Assembly (NCBI GenBank): GCA_034440615.1
Contig: JAOTOM010003978.1
Span: forward strand, 1-64,000
DNA: 64,000 bases
Reading direction: 5' to 3'
DNA from: Ashinkailepas kermadecensis
Lineage: Eukaryota > Arthropoda > Thecostraca > Neolepadidae
Below are positions 23,081 through 35,799 of this stretch, in pieces. Every line of letters begins with the position of its first letter. The first letter of the stretch is position 1. The position numbers and the translations under genes were made by a program. The notes below the pieces were generated by a model. It searched no databases. It was given only the letters and a program-made list of their open reading frames with translations, and was not told where the DNA came from.

Positions 23081-23471
23081 TCACATGGCCAGCGCCTCGA
23101 CCACGAGCGACGGCCGGTGGTCGAGCGACACGTACTTGCCGTTGAGCGACGGCGAGGCGGGCGGCGTGCAGACCGAGCCGCCCAGCAGCTGGCCCGCCTC
23201 TCCAGCCACGTCCGCCAGCTCGTGCGCGGCCGCGCGCTGGCCAGCCGGCCGCGGCCGCGTCTGCAGCGACAGACTGCGCTTACGGGCGGCCATGTGCGAC
23301 GCCTGCGACAGCTCGCGGTCCGGCTGGCCGTCCAGCTGCACCACCGACAGCGGCGCGTCCAGGCAGGGCGACAGCATGCGCGGGTACTGCAGGCCCAGCA
23401 GCTGCACGAGCTGCGTCGCGTCCGGCCGTGCCTCGGGCGAGACCGCCCAGCAGGCCAGCAGCAGCTCGGCC
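23081..23471 (-). CDS. VKR: VKR last coding exon: end of kinase C-lobe and tail
   Basis: Encodes AELLLACWAVSPEARPDATQ, the final helices of a tyrosine kinase C-lobe (the CW...RP motif), then about 95 residues of tail and a stop at 23081-23083. The tail includes NGKYVSLDHR, a possible phosphotyrosine site, and a basic patch (AARKRSLSLQ). The acceptor is CCCCTCAG at 23472-23479, and phase 2 fits the exon at 31.4 kb to give KAEL-AELLLACW. Unusually, a SINE (23476-23661) ends only a few bases from this acceptor, so most of the pyrimidine tract comes from the transposon. Frame intact. Confidence 0.88.
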
Positions 23472-23475
23472 CTGA

Positions 23476-23661
23476 GGGGCGGGGATGGCCGAGTGGTTAG
23501 GGTGTTGAGCTCTGGATACCAAGGTCCTGGGTTCAACACTCGCACCGCGCGGGACGTTTCCCAATCCCGCGGCCCACCGGCGAAACAGTGTGAGCGGCGC
23601 CACTAGCCGTGATCTTGCATGAAGTGTGTCGTGAACCACCCAATAAACAACAACACCAGTA
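23476..23661 (+). mobile_element. tRNA-derived SINE, family 1, copy 1
   Basis: The head GATGGCCGAGTGGTTAGGG resembles a tRNA A box of the Leu/Ser type, and GGGTTCAACACTCGC resembles a B box. A 100-bp body follows (CCCGCGGCCCACCGGCGAAA) and an AATAAACAACAAC tail. Target duplications are AGCTCGGCCCTGA (23463-23475) and AGCTCGGCCTTGA (23662-23674), one mismatch. The left duplication lies across the acceptor of the last VKR exon. Confidence 0.85.
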
Positions 23662-23704
23662 AGCTCGGCCTTGACCGCAGGGGCGCAGTCGCGCTGTGAC
23701 ACGC

Positions 23705-24835
23705 CGCTACCGGTGCGGCGTCGGCAGCTCAGACATGGGCAGGTCCAACGCTGCTACCTACACGCAGCCGTATCTCTTAATTCTGCATGAGGGTGCATTT
23801 TCGCCTTCGTAGTGCGGAGGTCAATGTGAACCTCTAAGTGATCTGATCTGATGTGATGAGTGTTCATGTAGTTCATGAACATCACTGAGCCGGAGCATCC
23901 CGAAGTCAAGTCCGCTTTCTCTCTTCAGCATGTTTTTTTCGTACCTTCATACTTCAGCAAAGACTGAACAGAAGCGAAAATAAGGAACACAGGAAAGCAA
24001 TGACACTTAAAAGGTGACCTAAGGTTAAGTCACGGGACAGCCATACATTTTTGCCGTGTTTAGGCTTGCTATACCAAAATGTGTGCCGAAATGACAGAAA
24101 TAAAACACAGAGGCATACACATACACCCGGCGTCGGCAGCTCACGGTAAAGCTCACGTACACGGTAAATATATACACACACACGCACACGCCGCGCACGC
24201 GCACACACACATACACACACACCTATATATACATGTGTATATGCATATAAATACTCACACCTATAGGCATCATTGGTACTCGTGATTCATCTACTAGCGA
24301 CAATTACTCGCGCAAAAAAAAACATCATTTACTCGCGACAAAGATGTGCTTGAAACTTCACGTCCGGTCATACCAGGTCGAGGAGAAGGAGCTATAACAG
24401 GTTCTACAAGTATACATATCATTGAAACCTGTAGGCTATAGAAAGCAAGATTACGATGCATAATCACTGGATAACGCTAGGGTAACAGATATGCAAGTTA
24501 TAATCGAACTCACCCCAAGTTGCACCTTAAGTTATACACATTCATAACCACCGGCAAATGTCAGTCGGCAAAGCGCCCCGCCCACTCGGTTCCGTAGAGC
24601 ACTGGCACCAACTAGGGGTGCGAGACCGGGTCTTAAGGGATGGGAGGATGCTGTGATCATCCGTGGTGGTTTGAGTACAAAGTATAGATACACCGCACTC
24701 AAATTACCGAATCAATTAAATCCGAAAGGAGACCTTCATAATTCCTCCATCGTGACATTAAAATAATATTTGTTACCTTTTCCTCTTTTTAAATTCATGT
24801 GATTGGAGAGACAAAGCGCACAAGCGCACAAGCGC
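23705..24835. other. Intron sequence, no gene
   Basis: VKR intron on the minus strand. Contains a (CA/TA)n-rich tract near 24170-24250; nothing coding. Confidence 0.5.
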
Positions 24836-25880
<1,045 letters not shown>

Positions 25881-25884
25881 CTGC

Positions 25885-27355
25885 TTTAAGCTTACTGTCA
25901 AACGTTTGAATGCACATTCTAATTTGGAAAGCTGGGAAGGAAACATAGCTGGTCTCTTCCCGCTTACCAAATCCACTATGTGACAGCTCTGGCACATTGT
26001 TCAGTGATAATAATTATTTTCTTAGTGTTATGTTTATTCTATGATTCTGCAAACATTGTGATGAAATTGACCACAGACACATTACGTACTGCATTGTACA
26101 GAGACAAAGGTTGATGTAGCAGTGTGTACGGCACCTTGTGGGGTGCAAAGGTTAACAACGACCAGCAGGCACCCGCAGCAGGTTACAAGTTGGTACTTAC
26201 CGCCGCTGGAGTACAGCTACCGCGGAAGTATTGTCGTTTGAGCGATGGTATTTATACACGCACAAATAGCGTGGGAAAGTTCTCACGAAGCCACGCCCTT
26301 TTCTTCCATCGTTTGGTATAGGTCGGTCATCGGCGAGATTTTGTCGTGCTCTGACGTGAAGTCTCCTTTGAGCTTATATATCTTACATATCGTATATATC
26401 TTGTCTATGCCACATTAACAGTGACGGCAGGATACTGAATCACTACGGCTGGTTTACAGAAGAAACTCTTGTCCAGCGATCGGCGATTTCACATGAAAGC
26501 TTGCACGTGCGATATCCAAGGGACGATTTTCACCCCACCATGCATAACATAAGCAATTATTATCGCAATTTTAATGTTTTGCTGATTTTAAAGTAGTCTG
26601 GATGTTTGTAATGCATAATTTTCTTCTCAGTTATGTGAATAAAGATGAAAAAACGCAGTGGTTACATTCTCAATACACATGGCATCGAGAGTGTTTTTCG
26701 TTAATTATAATAATGCGTGTCATAGAGCATCCTTCACCTCCATCTAGCGTGCATACTGAGCACTGCAATCATAGGTGTCGCTACAGTGTAGGAGGGGTAA
26801 CCGGACGAAGTTTGTGGTACACAAGTTGGTGTAACACTATAAATAACCTAAACGCGTGGGTCGGCAAATTATAGATCAAGATATTCTAGAAGAAGCACCA
26901 TATGGAATGAAGGAAGTACTTGCGAACGATGCACGGGGAACATAATCATAAAATAGACGAATCGCATTGCGAAAATTGCACGGGTATCAGATACCTAATT
27001 CCCTCGTGATAACACAAACCAGCACCTAGCAACATACACGATCAAAAGGACAATCCTACATTTGGCTCGATATTTGCCAGGAGAGGTACGACACATTTCC
27101 AAACATAGCCGGGCGAAAATGTCTGAGATGGGGAGGCAGCACGCACTGCGCTGCAAGTGCAATGCTGCAACATCAACACCACGAGCTGGGTTCAAGCAAA
27201 CCTGGGCGGTGGTCATCACTATCTGGACGCCATGAATCGTCATGCGCACCGAGCAAATGCGCACTTGCACCCAGCTTCACTCCGTACATTACACGAAATT
27301 ATATGCATGTGCTTCTCGCATGTTACGACCTGTGACCTCTTGTTATGACACTGAC
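25885..27355. other. VKR intron, no gene seen
   Basis: Unique sequence with short open frames and no recognised exon on either strand. Confidence 0.45.
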
Positions 27356-27357
27356 GT

Positions 27358-27425
27358 TCGTCACTGACGTGGGTCACTGCCGTGGGTCACTGACGTGGGT
27401 CACTGCCGTGGGTCACTGACGTCGA
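27358..27425. repeat. ~24-bp minisatellite
   Basis: About five copies alternating CACTGACGTGGGT and CACTGCCGTGGGT. Confidence 0.85.
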
Positions 27426-27429
27426 ACCG

Positions 27430-30400
27430 TTGTGGCCATAAGCAGACTGTGGACGGCTCCAACATATGCATGACTCTGAATCTGAATCTGTATAGCCGTT
27501 ATTAGTCCAAAACCATCTAAAGCGGAAGTGAATGCTAAAACGGAGTGAATACTGAGCAGGACATCAATAGTAGATGGGCGCACTGTCGATATCGATAAAC
27601 TTGTTATCCCAAAACACCGCAACCTCTCGCTACAGATCCCTACCATCCCCAAAAGAGGCACGAATACAACAGTCTAACCGAATGAAAGAGTATGCAAATA
27701 ACTCGCGACTATTTCATTTCAGTGAGCATGGACACGCAATTCCCGGACTAAATTTTTCACATTGTGAGGAAGTTGAAGCCGGCGCGCCCGCAGGAGGCGA
27801 CGCTGCGGCCACAATACGTGCAGCACACACTCTCTGCCGATGCGAACAGTTCGATTGATTGCACATTCAATTTGCATTACACATTACATTACATTGCATT
27901 ACCATTACACACCTGCAAGAAGCGCTCAAGCGCAGCTAGATTAAGGCGGACGGATGTAATCGATGGACCACGCGCATCGCGTCGCGCATGCTGAAACGTG
28001 GACGAGCACAGCCCCAGGGCGTGTTTGCCAGCCTGTGTACGGGTACTTCAGCCGCCGCCGGCAAGCTCATCATTCGACACACACGAACAGATCTCGATGG
28101 CCACCCTGCTTCACAATAACAGACTGGACTAATGTTCTGCAAAGCAGAACTCCAATACGAAGTTGATAGCATTGAAGTGAGTCAGTTATGTTCGTGATCT
28201 TGAGCGAAATGCACCTATGACTATAATTTTCGCCTTCGCTAAGGTGCCCACTCATTCATGCACATGACATTTTAATGCACATCACATTATACAAAAACGA
28301 CAAAGGAAATCGAAGAGCACTCCAGTTAGCCAGGCTGTTCCAACGCAATCACAATTCGACATAGCCCAGCAAATATGGGATCAAGGAACGCCAAATATTC
28401 ATTTCCACATGTGTAATTATGTTACACGTGGAACGGATGACCCAGTTCACATGCGCCTGGCATGCCATAACAATATCACAGATCGTGGAATCGGTCCAAT
28501 TAGCCAAAGCCGTCTGAGTCGCCGCGTCATAGCCCCGCCGACACGTGGCTTAATGTTCATGAAACCACCGGTAAGTCGACGCCGGTACGGAAGCCAGACC
28601 GGGGGACGGCCGCAAATAATGCAGCCGTGTTGGCGACAAGCACAGCTCAGGCGGCGGCAGACAACATGCAGCTGATGCGCGTCGCAGAGCCAAGAGAGGC
28701 GACACGGCCGTTGCCCGCCGCCCGAACTTCCGACTAATCGTAGCTAGCACACTGACTCCACCTTGACGTGGCGACAAAAACGTCCACTGGTCCACCGGGG
28801 TGGGCGGCTCAGAGCTCCTCTTATCAACGTAGAGCTCTCGGAATAAAACAAAACACGAACATTTTAAGCACAAAGTAAAATAACTATATACCACACTGCA
28901 CGTAATGACAAGCACGTGACACTTTCTACTGGATTGGAGTTGCGGTGCAATTCAGCAATGAACCTTTGGCACACCCAGTTAGCACGGGTTCACCATTTTG
29001 GACAGACATTGATCCCACGTTTTTCGTGAGCAACAGAGCTGAACATTTGCGACCAATGAACATCTCCATTGCGTACCGTGAAGCGACACGAAGGACAAAT
29101 GCCTTTTCCGGCTCTGAGGTGGTTCCCACACTCTGTTCTAGGTACTTAGAAGTCAATACATGCTGGTATTTGTTTCTCAGATAGAAATGACGGGGAATTT
29201 TGTCTCATAAACGAATGTTTGCAAGCTGCTCAAATGTGGCCTCCTATTAAGCGGAATGTGGTCGGACTTCGGAATTTTCGTAGTATCACTACGACCTTGC
29301 GTCGACCTAAACCCGTCTCGCCTCTAGATCACAAATATCTGACGTCGCTTTGCTACCGGACATCATCATTTCCAGCTGACCATTCATCGATAAAAGTAAG
29401 TTTATCACCTGAGTGACACCAAATCGATGCCAACGCGACCTATCACATCAAAGAACAATGGGCATCTGTTCAGGCGGCTGGAAGACAGAGCAAGGGCTCC
29501 TTACGATCATCACAATTAACTGGGAGCTAGGCTGTTACTTGCATTTCACGCGATAACCTCACTGGCCGCGCTTGCTAATCACACAGGTGCTCATCAACAA
29601 TTGCAGTGGAGATCGGGAGAGTAATTTAGCGCGATGAGGACTTCCACGAAATGAACCTTTCATACAAGACTATAAATCAGGGAGACAAATCAACGAAACC
29701 ACGGTGCGATGATGGTCGGGGTCGTTTCACCATTGCTGCGAAACCCGAGATCAAGAAATTCCTAAATATATATGGTTACCTGGTAGAGACACATAGTAGT
29801 AGGAGAGTACAGAGAGCAGGAGAGTCTGCCTGCCCCCCCCACTGCGAGACGACTCGACACTCGCCCGATCCACGGCAGAAGATACGACAAACAGCTGATC
29901 CCGGTGGCACGTTCCGACACAACTTTGGACGCCGTGCATCCCACGACAGATGGACCAATGCACTTCACCCCATACATTTTGATTGAGACCAAAACTTGCT
30001 CACAGGGCTCTGAATATGGCTGTGCAAATTTCAGCCCGATTCGAACAACGGTTTTTGATCAATAGCCTCTGACATTATTTTTAGGTTAAATAACATGGGT
30101 TGGCTTGACGATGGATATCTCATCCATAAGAAACAGAAAGGGTGGCAAATAATGTATTCTCCAGAAGAAAAAGGATCAACTGAAACATTCTCGAAACAAA
30201 ATATCAGTATTTCCTACATTTTACCTCGCGATCTTATGACCTCGTGACCTCCCGTGACCCCTAGCCCATCAAAATTGACAAATTTGACGGCGGAAATAAA
30301 AGTGAGCATGATTTCGCTGACTAAATATTTTTGGGAAACGCGTTCTTATAAATACCCGATATGGCCGTCGGCTATTCATGACTTTTTGCGATTTTGCGTT

Positions 30401-31195
30401 TTCCGGGTACGACAGATTTCGTGTAAGCTTTCTTCCATTGGAAAGCTACATGAGGTATAAAAATGACATACAGACACGTGATTGGAAAACGTTTCCCTAA
30501 GAAAAACATTCATACCTTTGTAATGTAGATCTTATAGAATGACCAGCAGTTGACTAATGTCACCTCTCATAGCATTAGTCATCTGCTACATGTCTGAAGT
30601 TCATGCTACATGAGCTTGCTGTCGCATGTCTGCGAGGACGTTGCATTAGAAAATCATCCAATGAATAGTGTTATTCCACATACCTAGAGCATGCCTGATC
30701 TTTGGTGGAGTTATGATACCCGGCACCCTTGGGACCGTTGTGTGTCGATGTTGGGCAGTGTGTCGAAATGCACCTTCAATTGGTTGTCAAAATTCAACGT
30801 AAATCCCCCATTTTCTTCTTCGAACGTGTAAATTGAACACTTCAACATCAGAAGCTATGCAATTTTGTTTCGAACCTAAACATCGCATTTTGTTCTGGCG
30901 AGTGCTCAGAAGCGGTACAAATATGATATTCTGGAAACTTAACATTGTATAGTGTTTGTTGTAAGCAAAGGGTTATGGCTTTACACAGTATGCACTTTTG
31001 CAGCAACCGGATGGGTTGTACCTGAAATATAATGCGATTCGTCAAACTTTCGTATCATTGTGAGGAAGGTAATATTAAAAGTGCATACTGTGGATGTCAA
31101 CATTGCCTATATGTGCAACGATGAAATTCACAACGGCCAGTGAAAATGCAGCAACAAAAAAAAGCGGGTACAACACGGGACACCATTTACGTGCC
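27430..31195. other. VKR intron, no gene seen
   Basis: Largely unique sequence. Open frames up to about 120 codons lack motifs. A CATTACATTACATTGCATTAC run lies near 27880-27905. Confidence 0.45.
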
Positions 31196-31199
31196 ACTT

Positions 31200-31385
31200 T
31201 TCATTGATCTTGGCGGATTTGGGCCAATTGATATACAACCACCGCTACCAACACCTCTTATTAAACTTGGCGGATTTGGGCCAATCGATTTACAATCACC
31301 GCTACCAACACTTCCTATTGAACCTGGCGGATTTGGGCCAACTGATTTACAATCACCGCTACCAACACTTCCTTTTGAACTGGTC
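31200..31385. repeat. 60-bp minisatellite, 3 copies
   Basis: Three copies of a 60-bp unit starting CTTGGCGGATTTGGGCCAA, lying 40 bp into the intron after the VKR exon at 31.4 kb. Not derived from the exon. Confidence 0.9.
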
Positions 31386-31423
31386 GGATATCTGGCGCAC
31401 CGGCGCCGTCGCGGCGCACTCAC

Positions 31424-31631
31424 AGCTCGGCCTTGACGCCGGCCGGTATGGTGACGTGGCCGCCGCCGCGCACGTAGTCCAGCACTTGGCCGTTGGTGAG
31501 GCCCTGGAACGGGAAGCTGCCGAACGTGGTCATCTCGAACAGCAGCACGCCGTACGACCACACGTCCGACTTGGGCGTGAACAGGCCGTCGGCCAGCGAC
31601 TCGGGCGCCATCCAGCGCACCGGCAGCTTTC
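31424..31631 (-). CDS. VKR: VKR exon: kinase P+1 loop to helix G
   Basis: 208 bp encoding [50 protein letters not shown] and IPAGVKAEL. These are the P+1 loop and APE motif, the DxWSxG helix F, and the following helices of a receptor tyrosine kinase; the FPFQGLTN stretch is like other VKRs. Acceptor GGCCGGCAG, donor GAGCT/GTGAGT. It completes a split Gly codon from the exon at 36.96 kb and ends in phase 2. The last 14 bases (31424-31437) recur exactly near the far end of the intron at 23662-23675. Confidence 0.92.
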
Positions 31632-31760
31632 CTGCCGGCCAGGGGCACGTCCAGCCATTGGCATCCGGGCTGGAACACAATTTCATAGAGGGGGAGGGGG
31701 AGGGGGGAAAAGGGCGCATTCGGTGGGAAAACTCGCTGAGCGGGGCCTTTTCCTCCGAAA

Positions 31761-31914
31761 AGGGCTGGGTACCAAAGGTCCCGGGTTCAACACTCGCACC
31801 ACTCGGGCCATTTCCCAATCCCGCGGCCCACCGGCGAAACAGTGTGGGCGGCGCCATTAGCCGCGATCGTGCATAAAGTGCGTCGAGAACCACCCAACAA
31901 CCAAACAAACAATC
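31761..31914 (+). mobile_element. tRNA-derived SINE, family 1, copy 2 (5'-damaged)
   Basis: Keeps the B-box-like GGGTTCAACACTCGC, the body (CCGCGGCCCACCGGCGAAAC) and a CCAACAACCAAACAAACAA tail. The A-box end is replaced by unrelated sequence. It lies 130 bp upstream of a VKR exon in the antisense direction, like copy 1. Confidence 0.75.
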
Positions 31915-32228
31915 CTCAGAAAATGGCGTTTTTTAATGAAACATCCCTTGATCTGAACGTGAAGGGGTGGTCTCTAGCCTTCCTCAATGTGCACCAGCGG
32001 GCACGTGCCCCCAGTGCCCCCCCCCACCCTGGAACCGCTCCTGCTGTGGATGGAGAGTTGTCGGGGTTATCCGGGTTATCACACATGAACCTGGCGGCAG
32101 TTGCTGCAGCACATTCCAGTGCCGAGTCGCCTCTGTCACGGTGCGATTTTGGATACTTTTGAAATGTCACGTGCATTAGGGATATAAAAGTTATGCAACA
32201 TACAGATAGTTCAACCGCTTCAGGACGT

Positions 32229-32390
32229 CGGTAGCTCAGTGGTTGGGCTAAGCGTCTGGCATGTCACAGGTGCGGGGTTCGATTCCCCGCGGTGTCCACC
32301 CTTTCTGCCAGGGTAAAGCAAGCTACGCCATGTGGCCTCAGCTGCTGATTGTGTCGTAAAGCTCCAACCAACAACAACTCATTAGCTCCT
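32229..32390 (+). mobile_element. tRNA-derived SINE, family 3
   Basis: The head GTAGCTCAGTGGTTGGGC is a good A box, and GCGGGGTTCGATTCCCCGC a good B box with a T-arm. GGACGTC at the 5' side can pair with GGTGTCC after the B box as an acceptor stem, but the anticodon stem is poor. A body and TGTGTCGTAAAGCTCCAACC with an AACAACAAC tail follow, so it is a SINE rather than a tRNA gene. Confidence 0.7.
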
Positions 32391-32394
32391 TAAA

Positions 32395-33810
32395 AATACA
32401 CCCTTCTGACAACCATTTATATCATCGAATGCAAACCTGACCATGCCTTGGCTCATGCCACTTTTACTAACAACCATTTCTTCGTTCGTTGAAACATCGA
32501 CGGCTGATTACATTTCAAGATGTCAGGGGAGGGGAGGTACTGTGTTCCTCCTCCCATATACTTAGAGACCCGGCGTGTTAGTTTAAAATATTAACTAATT
32601 TTTACTAGCAACCAAAAATATCGATAAAACGTGATGCACAACATGACTACACTGTACGTAAAAACAACTTTGGAAATTATGGAGTGATTTCGTACCCCTA
32701 TTTGTTCGCCTGGAACCGCCGCTGTCGCTACATATAGCTAATTTAATTACTCAAAGCACACTAAGCACATAACCTCCACCGTCATTTAGCGCATAGATAA
32801 TGATATAGCATACATTGCCGACACCAGATGGCTTCTGCAAATAGTTTGACAGGCGTCGCGTGCTTAATTACATATATATATGTTGCAATGTTGCAAAACA
32901 TCACGTTAATTGCCAATGCCAACGTTTTCCTGTACCAACAATTACCATACCTGATATTGTATTCCATATCATGAAACAACATGCGATATCCCACCGAACA
33001 TTACATTGCAACAAGAAGTTGCAAGAAGTATAATCGCTTACACCCAACGCTGCCCGAGCTTATCGAAACTACATCGACTCGCATTCCATAAGCCAGCGCA
33101 TAATAATCCCAAATATTTCATCTAAGTGTCAAAACTGAACAGGTTTCGCGCATGCAACCTGGTGATATTGCAAATCCACTGCTCGTGTGTGCTTTGCATT
33201 TATCGCATGGAACAGCTTCGGCTGTGCTTAGAGTATCCCTGTAGTGTTCGTAATCGAGGACGCTGGTCCAGGTGCGCAAAGCGCAAAGCTGTAGAGCATT
33301 ATAGCCATTTATCGTAAAATATTGCATATAAAATGCAATTTGGCGGGCAAAGTTGAAACCCTACGACATAACAAAATACGGAGTAGGATTCTCCTTGCTC
33401 TACTGCATAGGTATGTACGCGGCGTTTTATCAAAACGTCCCTGTGTCTTTAATGAGAACGTGTTTTACGTAAGAAGTCCGTGATTTAAAAAAAAAACGAA
33501 ACTCCCACGTTAAAATCGACCCACATCAGCAAGCATATTGCAAATTGGCGGATACCACCCGCATATCCCAGTCGAACGCTGCACACCATGCTATAGCCAA
33601 CGTTTCACTCGATCCACGCGGATGGAGCGAACGAAGCGTTTCTCGATTTTCGTCACGTGACTTTAGACAACGGTAATTTACTCGCATTTTTTCAACATTC
33701 ATCGGCGGCGACCGGTGGACGCAGCTCGGCGGCAGACCGCACTGCGAGGGGATTGGTCCACGACGGCCCACACAACGATGAGCTGAGCCCACCCGACGAT
33801 ACATTACACT
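32395..33810. other. VKR intron, no gene seen
   Basis: AT-leaning unique sequence, nothing recognised. Confidence 0.45.
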
Positions 33811-33814
33811 GGGC

Positions 33815-34150
33815 TACACATTTTTTTTTTTAAGTTGTCTATGTTTTTTCAACTGATTTAGGACAATTTTGCACCGATGAATCCGAAAATGACATCCGTT
33901 TCTCTCGATCAGGTCAGGTTTTTGTGCTAAGTTGATTTTAAAAAATCCGATCTTCTGACTAAATCGATTACATTTTTGTGACATTATCGGTTTATTTTTG
34001 TTAATATTTCTCATCCGAAATAGGTTTTTAGGAGAACAAAATTGTTTTCTAACACAATTTATTAATTAAATGTTACAAACATCGATTACTGTAAATTGAA
34101 TAGTAGACATTGATAAAGGTAAGTACATGTAAATTGCATGTTACGTCATC
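33815..34150 (-). other. 3' flank of the transposon-linked gene
   Basis: A low-complexity AT-rich stretch following the stop codon of the minus-strand pseudogene. A small minus frame (33814-34014) with basic, KCNRFSQKIG-like text is probably part of the same element's 3' region. Confidence 0.35.
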
Positions 34151-34162
34151 ATTGTTCAAAAT

Positions 34163-35705
34163 TCAGGGCTTGAACTTCAGAGTCCAACAGTAATCAGCCA
34201 TCATGACTGCATCCCAGCGTCCCTGATACCTGGTCTCCATCTCTTTCATGTCCTGATGGAACCTCTCCCCCTGCTCGTCGCTCATTGATCCCAGATTCTC
34301 AGGAAACCGATCCATATGTGAGAATAAGTAATGCATTTTGATGCTCATGTTGCATCCGAGGTTTCTGAAAGCAGTCAGCATATTGGTGACAAGTTCTGCA
34401 TAGTTCCTGGACTTGTTGTTGCCAGGAAATTTCTTCACGACCAGAACAAAAGCCTTCCACGCTTCCAGTTCCACTTCGTTCATTGAGTTTTCAAACTCTG
34501 GATCTCTGATGAGCTGACAGATTTTAGGACCGTCAAAGATGCCAGCTTTCAACTTCTCCATGGTCAGTCCTGGAAAAGCCGCCTGGCACAAGTAAGTGAA
34601 GCAGCCACCATCCTTGTCCAGAGCTTTGGTGTACTGCTTGATCAAGCCGAGATTGATGTGCAGCGGTGGGAAGAGTATCCTGTCTCTGTCCACCAGAGGG
34701 TTGTTGATGACGTTCCTTGCTCTGCAAGACACCAATTCCTCCCGCACAGGCCAGTCCTTCTTCGTGTAATGCTGAGTAGTGTCCCTACTATCCCACATGC
34801 ACAGAAAGCATGGGTACTTGGTGAACCCGGACTGTTGTCCCAACAAAAAGTTCACCATCTTCAGGTCAACACAAATAAACCACTCATGCTGATCATAACG
34901 AATTTTCTCCAGCACATACTTCACCACTTCATACCTTTCCTTCAGTGTAGTCGAGTGAGCGAGGGGTACAGAGGCAAACTGGTTGCCGTTGTGCAGCAGA
35001 ACACATTTCAGCGATCGCTTGCTGCTGTCAATGAACAGTCTCCAATCTTTGGGTTCGTACTGTGGCACTCCAAGCTTGTGTAGAAGCTGCGCAATATCTG
35101 TACAGTACACCAATTCCTTCTCTTCAGAGAAAAACGGAGGTACTCTTGATGCCTGTTGCGGTAGAAGGTGATGCGAGCACTATCAGAGAGGAGTTTTTTT
35201 TTCCTTCAATCTGGATGCCAACAGTTCGGCAGAGGACTTTGACAAGCTGAGATCGCGAACTAGATCATTTAGCTCCTTTTGGGAAAAAGGATGTGGAGCA
35301 TCATCGTCAAGAACCATTTCTTCTTCTTCTTCTTGAACACTGGAGGAATCTTCGTCACTAATGTCAGGAAGTTCTCCAAAGACAGGTACTGGAATTTCAT
35401 CACAATGAGCTACAGGACGACGTGCTGATTGAAGATGAGGATACTTGAGGCTGCTCCGGTTCTTTCTGTTGATCCCAGTCACATCAATAGCGCAGAAGTA
35501 GCAGTCAGTGCCATGGTTTGTCGGCTCCCTCCAAACCATGGGAATTCCAAACTTCAGACAACTCTTCTTGCCCTTGGTCCACTGACGCAGATACTCGGTG
35601 CATGTCTTGCATACCATGTGTGGCGCCCAAGCTTTATCCTGGTCACCAGGTTTAATACCAAAATAAGCATGGTAAGCACGCTTTATGAAACTGTAAAATA
35701 ATGAA
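34163..35705 (-). pseudogene. Decayed transposon-linked gene, widespread arthropod/cnidarian family
   Basis: Read on the minus strand from about 35705. The first part holds KRAYHAYFGIKPGDQDKAWA, a cysteine cluster (CKTC, then KSCLKFG, then CYFC) that looks zinc-binding, an acidic stretch and a leucine-rich end. The second part (35113-34163) has DWRLFIDSSKRSLKCVLLHN, FLCMWDSRDT, FPPLHINLGLIKQ, FPENLGSMSDEQGERFHQDM and RWDAVMMADYCW. I recognise these as a multicopy family found in many arthropod and cnidarian genomes and usually unnamed. No biochemical role is established that I know of, though the Asp- and His-containing blocks recall an RNase-H-like transposase or nuclease fold (inference). 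At least two frameshifts separate the parts: one at an A9 run near 35201-35209 and one near 35150. The upstream exon starts after TTTTACAG near 35706. It lies within a VKR intron, same strand. Confidence 0.75.
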
Positions 35706-35795
35706 TATAAATGAATTAATGAATGAATGAAATGAATGAATGAATGAATATGAATGAATGAAATGAATATGAATATGAATGAATAAAATAATGAA
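35700..35795. repeat. (GAAT)n-type microsatellite
   Basis: Degenerate ATGAATGAATGAAT tract directly upstream of the pseudogene exon. Confidence 0.85.
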
Positions 35796-35799
35796 ACTG

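Noticed and set aside
31140..31436. Plus-strand coding exon with a Pro-Leu-Pro-Thr repeat
   Set aside because: It is the 60-bp minisatellite next to a minus-strand VKR exon; no other support.
32229..32306. Possible functional tRNA gene
   Set aside because: Good A and B boxes and an acceptor-like stem, but the anticodon stem does not pair and a SINE body with CAACAAC tail follows.
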